Source: Cryptomeria japonica
Taxonomy: Eukaryota; Streptophyta; Pinopsida; Cupressales; Cupressaceae
Assembly (NCBI RefSeq): GCF_030272615.1
Contig: NC_081411.1
Location: 41,281,140-41,345,139, forward strand
Direction of reading: 5' to 3'
Length of the DNA: 64,000 nucleotides
In this document: positions 9,898-21,989 of the stretch, in pieces
Layout: each line of letters begins with the position of its first letter
How positions within the stretch are numbered: the stretch's first letter is position 1
Translations under genes and position numbers: made by a program
Notes under the pieces: generated by a model
Database searches by the model: none
What the model was told of the DNA's origin: nothing
What the model saw: the letters and a program-made list of their open reading frames with translations, nothing else

Positions 9898-12850
9898 GAA
9901 ATGTTTGTTGAAATGAGGTCTCAACCTTCTTATGAAGCCATGTCATCACAATTGAGGAATCAATCATGTCAATCCAATCTCTACATGTCTTAGAACTTGG
10001 AACAAACATTTTATGATGAAACAAGTGTCCAAATATGACAATTGGAGGAGAAACTAGCTCAAGAAAAGGAGATATTGAAACAAAAAGTGAAAAAAATTGA
10101 GAAGAATAGATCACACAATGTCCAAAATGTTTCAAAAATTTCCAAGTCAAAATCCAAATATTGAGCCAATTGATGTAAGATCTCTTATCGAACAATCAAA
10201 TATACCATCTCTCCTCTCACAAATAGAGACGATGAAACAATTTCAAGAAAAGAGACAACAATATTATGTGCCTCCACAACAAGATCAAGAAGGTGTTTAC
10301 TATCAATCACATTTTCAACCATCACAACCAATTTTTTCAATAGTTCCAACATTTCCAACTAACAAAACCAATGGTCCAACATATACAACCAACATAACCA
10401 ATGATCCAATTTCAACAATATGTCCAACCAACTATACAATGTCAACAAATGGTTCAACCAATGGTGAAATATCAACAAGATCAATCAACATATCAATGTC
10501 AACAACCACAACCAAACATTAAAAAACAAAGGTTGTAGCACACACCAAGCCAAGTTTCAAACATGTCAAAACAATTGAATCAAGTCCAATATCAAACATG
10601 ACATCAAACCAAGACCAAATTATTTCCAAGCTAGTTCAAAATACAAATCCAATCATGTCAAAACCTCGCAAGGATTCAAATGTGTCTCCAAAGAAAGGTG
10701 ACCTTATTAGATAAATCTTAAAGAGAGTCCTAAGTGATTTTCCTGAGGATGATCAAAATCATACACCAATGTCTAGCAATAGCTCATCCATCCATCAAGA
10801 ATTTGATCCTCAAGTGGCCTCCACTTCCCCTCCCATTTCATCATATTTTAAAGTTTCACAAGAGCAATTTACACCATTGCCTCCAAATGATACATCTTCC
10901 CAAGGGTTGTTTGCCGCAGAAATACATGCTAATCAATGCCTTTATAAAAATCCCTTGTACTATTTGGAAATAGAAGATTTAATGCCATTGAATTCTTCTC
11001 TTTTAGAGAGTCCCTTTCAAAGTCCATCTCCTCATGTCAAAGCATTGATCCCTTGCCAAAATCACCCATGCATATCCAAAGTCCAACCCCATGTCAAGAG
11101 GATAATTTAGAGCATGAAGAAATGTGTCTTAAAATAGATCAAGATCCTGAAACCTTATCATCCCATCCAATTGTTGACCAAGATCCCATCTTCCTAGACA
11201 CTCATGATGATTCCCATATTCTTGTCCATCCTATCCAAATTCCTATTCACACTCCATTCCCTAAGCAAGATCAAGATATCCCAGTCCATCCAATCCCAAA
11301 CGATCCCCTTCCATTGCATGAAAAAATGTCCTTTAAAATCCCATTGACATTCCACTTCCTAAGAAATATCAAGATATCCCTTCCATCCTTTCTGATGATC
11401 CCATTGAAAGTCAAGAGAAAAGCACATTTAAAGAGGATTCCGATGATCTTCCTCCTTGTCAAGATCAAATTATTCCTTTAAATCCTCCACAAGATCCTTT
11501 TGTTCCTCCACCTCCTTGTCTTAATCCTCCATATACACTCTAAGGTCTCATTTGTTTTGATGATCCCATTATTTATCCCATTCCATCTCTTGAAGAGCCT
11601 GTCATTGATCCACGTCCTCCACATAATCCTAGTTCCCCTCGTGATCCTAACCCCCCTAGTGATCCTAATCCCCCTCATGATTCTAACATGTTGGTGCAAG
11701 ATGTTCATGAACCCCCTACATGCACAATGGGTTCTTCCACTTTGGTCCATTCCGATCCACTTTATGATCTCATTATTTCTCTCATGTCATGTCCACCTAA
11801 TAATGGACTTGCATCTTCCTTTAAAAGCACAAAGTATCCTACAAGTCAAAATATTCATAAAGGCAAAGGGGTAGACCTTCATGAGAAAGAACCCATCCAT
11901 ATTAAATATCTTAAGGGTCATGTTTACACAACTCACTCTCAAGACATTGGTATCCCTCCATAAAAATCAAAAAATACACCTTCCCCATCATACCTTCCAT
12001 CCATATTAGGTCCTTATATCCCTTTGTCCTCTATGCAAGGTCAACAAAGGCACACATCCTTGAGTAAATTTCATCCATCCAAAATACCTCCATTTTATTC
12101 ATATCCATCCATGCATTCCTTTCCCCCTCCAAGCAATTTGGATGCCAAGTATACAAGTCATAAGTCTAGGAATCCACATGTATTCAAGGATCAACATGTC
12201 CAATATAATCAACATGTCAAAAGAAAGCAAAATATGATCTATAAAGAAAAGGAAAAATCCAAAAGGTCACAAAGGCCCATTTCTCAAAAACTAAAGTCAA
12301 AATCTATATGGGTTCCTAAATCCCTTGTGCAAGCAATTCACTCGAATGAACCAAAAAATCATGAAAAATAAAAAACCATGTGGATCCCTAAGGGGCTCCT
12401 TGAAGCACAAGAGCCTAAAGAAACATCAAATTTGGCATCTAAAACTGCTATTCCTCCATCCAAACCTCTCAAATATATTCCTCCATCACCTTCATCATCT
12501 ATTTTGGGTCTTGATGTCCCCAAATCACCATCCTTTCCTCCATCCAAATCTCACCATTTGAGATCCATTTTTCCTCCATCAATCCACCACCCCTCAAGGT
12601 GTGTTCCAATGTTGATCTTGCCAACATTTCCATCCACTGAAGCCCAATTATTCCAATACCCTATCCATTATCCAATGCATATTTTCCATCCTTCCATCCC
12701 TTTGGTCCAATCCTTTGCATAAATCCTTGGCTTAGTTTCATCTTATTTTCCATGTCCTTATCCTACCAATGTCTTTGAGCATGCTTTTAAAGGTCATGGT
12801 CCATTTTTTCAAAGCTACTATCCAAACTACAAAATGCATGAGTCCTTTCA
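9898..12850 (+). pseudogene. Proline/serine-rich gag-like frame of unknown function, broken
   Basis: Consecutive frames (9898-9993, 10,097-10,522, 10,769-11,110, 11,053-11,481, 11,500-11,963, 12,024-12,371, 12,378-12,722) form one degraded coding region separated by stops and shifts. The N-terminal part is Lys/Glu/Gln-rich and coiled-coil-like, followed by Asn/Thr/Pro-rich repeats, then long stretches of Pro-His-Asp and Ser-Pro. The part from ~11,220 on matches the inverted copy at 63,918-62,586 at protein level, with shared SNMLxQDVHE and PLxDLIISL blocks. Conservation between copies suggests the frame was once translated. I recognise no catalytic domain; a Gag role is a guess from position. 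Confidence 0.5.
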
Positions 12851-14887
12851 TCCCCTATCATGTGTCCATTTTTGGCTAAAATGTCAAAATAATAATAATA
12901 AAAAATTAAAAACATTGAAAAAAAGGAAAAATACAAAGAAAAAATAAAGAAAAATAATTCGTCCATTGGTGAAAACCTGGCAAACAAGCACCTTGGGTAA
13001 GTACCATGATGAAAACTTGGCAAACGGGTGTCATGCACAATCCATGAACTTCTTGTACACCATACTCAGGGACAAGTTTCCTTCTTCATTATCTTTTCAC
13101 CCTTCATTATCCTATCATACCCCTGTCATACCCCTTCCTTGTCCTATCATCCCTCAATGTCCATTTTCCCTTTCCACTTTGATCTTGACAAGGCTGAGGA
13201 TCTTCATGAGCATCATGCATCTTGTTTGCATCTTTTAGTCTATCATACCTTTTGTTCTTTATCCATTTGCTTATTACAACCTTTCATCCATATTCCCTGT
13301 CTTATTGCAACTTTCTGCCACTATCCCTTAGCCTATCCTGACCTTCAGTCCATGTCCCTTATCCATTCTTGGTCTTGCTTATCCTATCCATATCTTATCA
13401 CTATCCATACACTCTTTTTCGTTCCTTGATCTTGATCTAACATAAGGACGCAAAATCTAAACATCGTTTCAAAAACCTCTTGACATGTCCCTCATGCCAT
13501 GTCACTGCTTTACATTGTCATATCCAGTCTCTTGTCCCATCACGCAATAGCCCTTGAAAATTGCATCCGCGTTGTCTCCATAATAAAAGGCCTTTGTCTT
13601 CCCTCTATCCACCAACATTTCAGCAAGCCTATTTATTCACCTGTCATATTCCTTTCCTTGCTAGACACTAGGAGAAAAATCATAAAAATCCCCAAAAATC
13701 AAATAAAGTCCTAAAAAAAATCCTAAAAAAATTGAAAAATATCTTGAAATAATAAAAAAACATTAAAAAAAAACCCTGAAATAATTTTAAAATATCAAAA
13801 AATGTCCCAAAATAATTTAAAAACATTCATAAAATGTCCTGAAAAAAAGCCCTAAAAATCAAAATGTTCAAAAACCCTAAAAATTTCAGAACATTAAAAA
13901 TTCAAAAACAATCGCTTTTGTTCCATTTCACCAATAAACTGTCCCTTTTGTACATAGACAAACAAATAACATGTTACAACACCATGCTTAACAAATCATG
14001 AATTAACATATGAACTTTTCAATCAAACTAGGCATTCAAACTGATCAAAATTTTCATGTCAATCAATCAACATCAATATGATTTGTCCTTGTCAATATTA
14101 TCATGGGTCTTGTATAGGGTGTGGTATACTCGAAACCAGACTGTGTCCTATCTTAGATGAGGTACTGCATTCCCTGAAACCAGACACCATGTTCATCCTT
14201 TTATAACAACACTATCACTTTTGCAATGAAAATCAGAATGTTTGTTTGACTTGTTTGAATTTGCGAGTCTTATCTTTTCATTAATTTATTTTTGGCTCTC
14301 ACCATGTTCCTATGAATACTCGATGATGTCATTGAGTGATTTAGAGTAGTTGATATGGCTCATGGTCTTTCTTGTTTTTGGTTTTGTTTGTGGAGTGTTT
14401 CATAAAATTCTAGGGCAAACACACTCATGTCTTAGGATGTTTTGAACCATTCCTTGTCTGCAGCATGTCTGTTTTATGCAAAGGGATTGCATTATCACCC
14501 TGTCCTTCACTGCCATGGTGTGCTGCATCCATTTTGCCATATCAAATAAAGGATCTCACCTACTATTTGCATTTGTGAAAGCAAGATTTCATCACACTAA
14601 TTCATTCTTCACTTCTCATTTGAATTTCTTTTGGCTAACATTTTTTCTATCTCATGAATCCTTCTATCTATTTATCAAATTAATCATTATCCTGCTATCT
14701 ATTCTCTTTGATCAATCAAGAATTTCTTCATTTGGTATCAATCATCCTGTTTTTCTACAATCCCTTAGCATTCTTCCCTTCTTATTAACATTTTTCTACT
14801 TCATCATATTTTCTCTTTCTAACATTTCTTCTCTTCTTTTGAGAGATCATTCATTTCTTTCATCCATCAACAATCTCTCGAGGGGGC
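12851..14887 (+). other. 3' non-coding part of copy 1
   Basis: A-rich AAATT/AAAAAC words at 12,890-12,960 and 13,680-13,920, then T-rich DNA. Frames at 12,966-13,429 and 13,499-13,714 match frames in the inverted copy (62,317-61,907 and 61,835-61,638), so they mark shared element sequence, but they are low complexity and carry no recognised domain. Confidence 0.45.
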
Positions 14888-15083
14888 ATCCTACCTCCAT
14901 CCCTTAGTTTGTTGGGGCATGACTTTTTTTTCCAATTTTCTTTGAAACAACACTCATTATCACATTGTCTTAAAGAGGGGCAAAAATCCTACCTCCATCC
15001 CTTAGTTTGCTAGGGCATGACTTTTTTTTTCAATTTTCTTTGAAACAACGCTCATAATCACATTGTCTCAAAGAGGGACAAAA
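14888..15083 (+). repeat. 98-bp tandem duplication containing the polypurine tract
   Basis: Two 98-bp units (14,888-14,985 and 14,986-15,083) each run from ATCCTACCTCCATCCCTTAG to a polypurine tract (AAAGAGGGGCAAAA and AAAGAGGGACAAAA). Only the second is followed by the LTR. Confidence 0.85.
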
Positions 15084-16149
15084 TGTAGACACTCATAATT
15101 GGTCATCACTCTTACGTCGCTAACCTAATTTCTAACATGTCTTCTATGTCATATTTTATTTTCATCATATGATGACACTATGTCATTCTTCTAATTCAAA
15201 TTTTCTATTTTCCTAATCATTTAAATCATTTCATCATTAATCATTCATTTCCTAACATTAATTGAATAATATTTATTATTTGATTAAGTTCAAACCAACT
15301 TTAATCAAATAATCTTTATTATTTAATTAAATTCAATTTCATTTTCCTCATAATCGAATAATTTCTTTAAATTATTTAATAAGCTAATTCTTTCATCAAA
15401 ATTTATTTATTTAATAAAATCTTAATTATCTTCTTCCAAAAATCAAGAATGGAAACAAATCTTTATTTGTTTTTATTTAATTAATTTAATTTCTAATTAT
15501 CCTCATCCAAATTAAAAAATGGCAATAAATCAAGAAAATGATTTTAAAAATTAAAATAAATCATTATCCAATTTAAATAAACTATTTTTTCATATTCTCC
15601 CAATTTTCAAAAATGGAAAGTATGTCATCATCTGCTTTATATGATTTTCAAAAATCATTATCATATCTTCCTAAAAATTGAAAATGGAAATAACCAGTTA
15701 GCTTCTGATTTTCTTGATTTATCTTCTTGGAAAATATCTCTTTAATCTCAATTTAAAATTCAAAAAAGGAGATATGCCCAGTCAAAAGCCGCTTTATGCC
15801 GTCTTTTTTAATCGTCTTGATTCTCCAATCAATCTCAATTTTTTTTATAAATTTAGCCCTTTTCTCATTGATTTTTAACCACATTTTGAGTATCCTTATG
15901 CTGTCGATTTCATCATTATCTTGCTTGCAACAGAATTGCTTTGTAGGTGGCATCCACAAATTTGAAGGAGAAAGAACAACAATGAAGGAACAATGAAGGA
16001 GATTTCAACATTTTGGTTTGCGTTTCTTTTGAATCTTGTCTTCATTTCTTTTATTGAATGTATTATGATTTAATTTCACTGCAATCTAGTTTTTGTGGTT
16101 GAGATAGTTTAATATTGCTTTGATGCATTCCATTTTCCTAGTTACAACA
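15084..16149 (+). mobile_element. LTR of copy 1 (3' LTR), end approximate
   Basis: Starts TGTAGACACTC directly after the polypurine tract. The sequence is AT-rich with loose palindromes of AATAAT/ATTATT type at ~15,261-15,385. A TTACAACA at 16,142-16,149 is a candidate CA end. The frames at 15,753-15,996 are not convincing. Confidence 0.5.
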
Positions 16150-16490
16150 ATTAATTACAATCCTACCAAAAATGGCACCCATAAAGCATTAATTAACCAT
16201 TACATTCAAAAAGTGCCCACTATGCAATGAATGTACCCTAATGCAATCATCCCCTAAACGTGATGACTGCATACAAAAGGATTCTGCCACAATGCCATAA
16301 ATGTGATGATTGCATGCAAAGAGATGCTCCATTAATTCAGCATGCGTTGACCTAACTACCACTTGGCGAGAAACCCTAGGAGCGAGAAAATCCTTGGAGA
16401 GAGAAAACTTCTTGGTTTGTGGAGGATTTTCATGAAGCATTCAACTTTTCTGTGCTTCAGATGAATTTTCAGAGGTTTTTTCAAAATTTT

Positions 16491-16627
16491 CTATTTTTTA
16501 GGAACTTTGCAAAAATAGAATTCGAGGTCCTGATGGAGTGAGAGTTCTCTCACGAATCCTATTTTTTAGGAACTTTCAAAAAATAGAATTCCGGGTCTTG
16601 ACGGAGAGAGAGTTCTCTCAAAAATCA
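16491..16627. repeat. 68-bp tandem duplication
   Basis: Units start CTATTTTTTAGGAACTTT at 16,491 and 16,559. Each ends with the palindromic GAGAGTTCTCTC stretch. Several substitutions separate the copies. Confidence 0.85.
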
Positions 16628-16924
16628 AGATTTGTAAAAATTTTTGAATTCTAACATGTTTGATGCCTAAAAATAGGATTTAAAAAAAAAATTATCGGAG
16701 GGAAATTTCTTGCTTTTTCTTCCTTGACCCTTGGATTTCCTTGCCTTCGAATTTTTTTTGAATTTCTGACTTGGGTATGGAATTTTGACCTTGATGGAGG
16801 AAATTTCATCTTGAAGCATTCATCCTTGATCCCTGGATTTTGACATTCTTCTGGATCTCCCGAGGTGCTATTTTCACCTGATGAAGGAAATCCTTCATCA
16901 CTTGATTTTCCTTGCCCCTTCTCC

Positions 16925-17215
16925 TTTAGCGCCCTAATCCAACCTTGGGTGAAGTTTTGCATGTGTGAGGGAATTCATGGCGCACCTTGGTTTTAGCGCC
17001 CTCTATCTCCTTTGGGCGCTGATTGAGCATGTCAAAGGAAAATGGGTGTGGAGGGAAATTCCTCTACACCCATGTTTTAGTGCCCTTTCTCTCCTTTAAG
17101 TACTATTTTGCATGGAGCAAGGATTTTTATCTTTCCTTCATTTCTCCATGCCTAGGTGATTCTAGCACCCTACTCCATCATTAGGCAATGTTTTGCTCTG
17201 GGGAGGGAAATTTCA
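16925..17215. repeat. Diverged ~66-85-bp repeats with AGCGCCC/GGGCGCT arms
   Basis: Four units begin TAGCGCCCT, TAGCGCCCT, TAGTGCCCT and TAGCACCCT near 16,927, 16,992, 17,077 and 17,161. Each is followed about 12-15 nt later by a more or less complementary arm (perfect in the second: AGCGCCC/GGGCGCT). Confidence 0.6.
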
Positions 17216-17257
17216 TGATTTTCACCTTTCCAAGTCAGTCTCATTCTCTTCATCAAG

Positions 17258-17334
17258 ATATATACATGAAATATAACATTTAAGTATAAGTGGCATTTCT
17301 TTCTTATACTTTAAGTTATATTTCATGTATATAT
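17258..17334. repeat. 33-bp near-perfect hairpin
   Basis: Left arm 17,258-17,290 and right arm 17,303-17,334 pair along almost their whole length (one bulge, one mismatch) around a 12-nt loop. Arms are AT-rich (ATATATACATGAAATATAAC). A precursor-like small-RNA hairpin or a tiny foldback relic are both possible. Confidence 0.75.
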
Positions 17335-17850
17335 TGGCAGGATGTTTGAGAGTGGTTTCAGATCTCTAGGAATTATAATGCAAATTCTAGGTTTTAGAAG
17401 ATATTTCAAATTTTTAGATTTAATCAAATTTCAGGCCATTTTTGGACCAAGATGACATTTGTGGATTGATGCAAATTTCTAGACTTAGATGATTTTGCAT
17501 GCTTTCCACTTTTGGAATAGGAGTTCCATACTAGTGAGCCTCGTGAGAGTCATTTGTGTCAACCATTTTTTTGATCCAACTTATCTGCCTTCTAACTCTT
17601 CTGGATTTATAATTGATCTTCAGGTACATTAAGTCTGCAGTGCTTCATGGATGAACCTACCAAAATAGATTTTTTTTTGGATTAGATATCAAAAAATCAT
17701 TACATAGTATTAGAAAAATCTGAGTTCAGCAGTAACAAGGCACCAAGAGAAGGTGCATGCACACAAAAATATACAGTTTAACAAGCACCTCCACTATACT
17801 AAGGATGGTAACATTAGATATACATATTTGCAGACATAAACATTAGTAAA

Positions 17851-20800
17851 CTAGGTAAAAAGGATTTTTGAATCCGATAAAGAGTTGTTTCCCAGTGGGG
17901 GAATCCAAGCCACCCACCCCAAGTTTCCTTCCTGCCATACCTCCACCCGACCATCAAGTATGGTATGCTTGTGGGGGTGAGATGTGCACTCATGAATCAG
18001 GTCGGCTTCCTCCCGAGTGATCTCGAAGTGTATCTGCCTATGCTCCAGGTGCCTCATAAATGCCATTAGTGCTTTCTCAAATGCAGCCTTGCTCAGTTCA
18101 TCCCTCTCCCAAGTGAATCCATGAGATAGCTCTCGGATGTAAACTGTAGTAGCCCCCTTCCTTGATCCATCTGTCAAATTTGTTTGAGTCTAGCTTAAGT
18201 ACAACAATGACTTGCATAGAGATAGAATAAATAATGAGTCTCCTAAGAGATTCAGTGAGGTGCCTAGTATTGTTATCAAAGATGTCATCATTACGATACT
18301 TCCATATGAGCCAAAGAACCTCCAAAGAAAAACAAGACCAAAAGATATTTGCAACTTTCCTACAACCCTTGATATAGGCTAGAATAACATCTATGTATTC
18401 AACAGAGTTAGATTCCACATTAAAACCAAACAATTTCCATATTTCTTTTGCAAAATGGCATTCAAAAAATATATGTTTCACAGTTTGAGGCACTCTGCAT
18501 ATTTTACAGCTTAGGAAATTACCCTCCTTATATTTAATGGGGAATTTGTTTAACAGCAGGTCCCAACCAAAGAATTTATTTTTTGGTTCATTATGAGCCA
18601 TCCAAAATTTACCCAGCCTATCTTTCCACTCCTTTGGTTCCCAGTTTAGACCACAACACCTGTTGAGGTGCAGAAAAATGGTATCAACCTTGGTAAGAGA
18701 GGAGTAGATGCATTTTGCTTTAAGGGAGGGGAGAGGTGTGCCATCCGTCCAACAAAGTGCAGAGATGGGGGGATGGAGGAGAGGGGGGTGAGGGGGGGGG
18801 GAGAGCAGAGGATAAAGCCGTTTTAAGTATGTTATAGGTCTTGCTCTGGGATGTCGGGATAGAGAAGGTAAGTTCTAGCTCCTCCCACGATCTCATTTGG
18901 CCATTCTCAAATAGCTGCTCAAAGTATTTAACACCCATATTATGCCATTTCAGTGTAGAACAACCTTGGAGAGTGGCTAATGGTTTTTCATTATGGAATA
19001 GATTCCACCATATTGATTTGTTCTCAGCAATATGCCCCTGTATAGTGCCTTTCACTTTGATATGTACCAAGTGCTTCACATGTTCCCAAGCCTTCCATAA
19101 GGACTTAAAGATATTAGAACCAGTCGGGGATACCTCAAACTGTCCAATAACAAGGTCAAGCATGGGAAGATCTTTCCATTTCTTGGATATTTTAGGGACT
19201 GAGGATATAATGTTATTTCTTATTAGGACTTTCCATGGCTCATTACCTTCCATGGCCTTAAGAATCCACTTGGAGGCGAGGGCAATACCCTGTAGTTCCA
19301 GGTCTTTCAACCCCATCCCACCAAATAGTTTATGCATAGTGCACCACTCCCATTTCACTGCATGCTGCTTCCTAGTACCCTTGCCACCTAACCATAGGAA
19401 TTCTCTAATCCACTTTTGAACATGATTAAATTGATAATTCCTAAAGAGCCAAACTGATGAGAAATAGATATTATATGAGGCCAATATTTTTTGACATACC
19501 TGAAATCTTCTAGCCAAGGAGAGAAAGTTCCTATTCCATTTGGAGAGCTTCTTATCAATTTTATTCCTTACCCATTCCCACATTTCTTTTAGATTTGGAA
19601 GAATAGGGAAGGGGATACCTAGGTATTGTTCATTATTTTTCATGAATCATCGTGTTTACAATCTGAGTAGGACCCAACCAATTGAGAGAGAATTTTGAAA
19701 GCCAGCCCGGGGGGTTGACATCCCAACCTAGAAGATTGGATTTGTGCATAGCTATCTTACTGCAAGAGGCTAGGCAAAATAGATCAATATTTTTCAGCAG
19801 AGTAGTAAGGTTTTCTTCCTCAAGCTTAATTAATATTGCAATGTCGTCAACAAATTGGACATTACAGATTTCCTTTTTGTTAGGTAGGGAAATACCCCTA
19901 ACATGAGGAGTAATAGAGGAATCCTTAAGTAAGTAGAGCATTGCATCAACATCTAGAACAAATAATGCTGGAGCTAGAGGACATCCTTGCTTGATGGATC
20001 TAGTTAGTGCAAAATTGGAGGACCTTATCCCATTTACTTCAACAGAAGCATTAGCATCACATAATAGAGTTCTGACCATATTGCAAAATGTAGGGGGGAA
20101 ACCTAGTGAGTGAAGTATCTGAATGATATAGTCCCATTCTATCCAATCATAGGCTTTCTCAAAGTCTATGAGTAACATGGATCCATTTTGCCCTGATTCT
20201 TTAGCCCAATGGAGTGATTCCCAACAGGTGATTAGGTTTTCCAGTATATAACATCCTTTAACAAATTTTGTTTGAGTAGTGCTGACAATCTTAGGCAAGA
20301 TTTTCTCCAATCTGCATGCACTCAATTTAGCTAAGATTTTATATGACACATTCAAGAGTGTAATAAGCCTCCATTTTTTAAGTAGAGTTTTGTCACCTTC
20401 TTTAGGAATAAGCTTGATTAGACATTGATTAATATTTTTGCCCAAGGATCCAATGTGTATAGCCTCAGTGTATAGGGTATGAAGGTCATCAACAATCCAT
20501 TCAATATTCTCTTTATAGAATTCTACAAGAAACCCATCAGGGCCAGGGGATTTATCATTACTGAGGGCCAATATGGCTGATTTCTTTCTTTGAAATAGCC
20601 ATTTCAAGCATCTTACTATCCACCTTATCAATAGGTTCGGGGACCAACGACATGATTATTTTCCTGGCATTTTCTTGTTCCTCCCTAACTGGTTCAGCAG
20701 AGAACAGATCTTTGTAGAACTGAGCAAAGCATTCAAGAATTTCAGTTGGTTCAGAGAGGTTCTTATCCTACTCCCATATGGTGTCTATTCTCTCTCTTGC

Positions 20801-21989
20801 TTGTTTCATCTTAAGAAGTTGGAAGAAGAATTTCAAACCTCTATCTCCAGTATCTAACCAATTTAATTTAGCCTAGGTTCTCCACCCTTTGATTTTCTGA
20901 TTTTGTAGTCTTCTTAGATCAGATTTGGCCCTAATAAGTTGATTGGTGAGTGATTCATTCTAAGGATCCCCTTGCAGGTCCAGCTCAGCCACTTGGAGGG
21001 CACTATATATGCAATTGTAACTCAGAGGATCTGGCATCCTTAGCCTTATTTTTACCCACAACCTGACATAGTGAGGTCTTGGTTTTAACATTATGGTTCC
21101 ATCTATCAATGTTGGACATTTGGCTATTACTGTATTTATTAAACATTCTGACAAGACATAGGGAACACTTCAGGTTCTCATCCATTAATAGAGTAGTGTT
21201 CATTCTAAAGTTCGAGCTAGGGTTTGGTGAGGCCGCCCTACTATCATTTATCCTTAGCCCAACCATAATAGGATGATGATATGATAATGTATATGGTATA
21301 ACAACATATTGAATACCCTCATCATTTTTAACAGTCTCAAAGAAATCTTTGTTGAAATAGAATCTATCAAGCTTGCAATATACTCTCTTATTAAACTATT
21401 GATGATTACACCAAGTGTACCATATTGATTTATACTCTCCCTTCTTTCCTACTAAAGGATCAATTAGTCTCATCTTGTTAACCATCCTTTCCCACTACAT
21501 TCTCTCATCACCCTTCCATTCCACCTTGTTTCCTCCCTATTTATCTTGTGCATTAATTACCATGTTGAAATCTCCTCCCCAAAACCAGGGGATGTTTTCC
21601 AAGTTTGCAAGCTATTCCCACATATTCCCTCTTTCTCGGTAGTCATTGGAGGCATAGATTGAGTAGATGCCAAAGGTGGAGCTGTCATTCTGTATGATAG
21701 CTCATACTACCCTAGCACAAGGGGAGTGTCCCCATTTAGTGACCTTATTCATCCAATTAGGGTTTAATTAAATTGTAGCACCACCTCTTCCTTTAGGGTG
21801 ATTGGTGTAGAAGGGAGTGGCCTCCCTCCAGATAAATTTTAGACCAACTTCTAAGGTAAATCCCACTAATTTTAGCTCTTGGAGCATAAGGCAATCAATG
21901 TCCTTGTGCATATTTAGAAATCTTTTGACCACATATTTCCTATCAGGGGCCTCAAGACCCCTGATGTTCCATGAGATGGCTTTCAACAT
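17851..21989 (-). pseudogene. LINE-1 ORF2: endonuclease / reverse transcriptase / zf-RVT, decayed
   Basis: Starts ATG at 21,989. The endonuclease domain opens with ISWNIRGL and has LMLQELKL and GGDFNMV; it keeps one frame but carries several stops between 21,768 and ~21,270. The reverse-transcriptase core is open (20,631-19,633): DKSPGPDGF, a palm segment LLIDFEKAYDWIEWDYI, IKQGCPLAPALF and a catalytic QFVDDIAI box (FVDD where many LINEs have FADD). A frameshift near 19,640 leads to the thumb/connection region (19,643-18,720). A zf-RVT-like cluster (CKICRVPQTVKHIFFECHF) follows at 18,601-18,098, then a short C-terminal frame to 17,851. No RNase H domain is recognised. The role was cDNA synthesis at a nicked target; this copy cannot make the whole protein. 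Confidence 0.85.

Larger units (their letters stand above)
9601..15083 (+). mobile_element. Internal region of a non-autonomous LTR element, copy 1
   Basis: The leader at about 9600-9895 carries many GTTGCATT/GTTGCATA words. A degraded proline/serine-rich frame follows (9898-12,850), then A-rich and non-coding DNA, and finally two polypurine tracts ending at 14,985 and 15,083 before the LTR start at 15,084. A second copy with collinear similarity lies inverted at 61.6-64.0 kb. I see no reverse transcriptase, RNase H or integrase motifs. The 5' LTR could not be identified, so the left limit is approximate. Confidence 0.6.
16150..17656 (-). mobile_element. Distal part of a (-) element LTR, split by LINE-1
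   Basis: This segment and 24,098-24,589 would join across the LINE-1 insertion; both carry the LINE target duplication. With the polypurine tract at 24,590-24,603 (reverse strand), it forms one ~2-kb LTR read right to left. The outer end near 16,150 is a guess. No gene is seen. Confidence 0.45.

Noticed and set aside
18841-19419. 192-codon + strand frame
   Set aside because: It is the complement of the LINE-1 ORF2 region and has no domain of its own.
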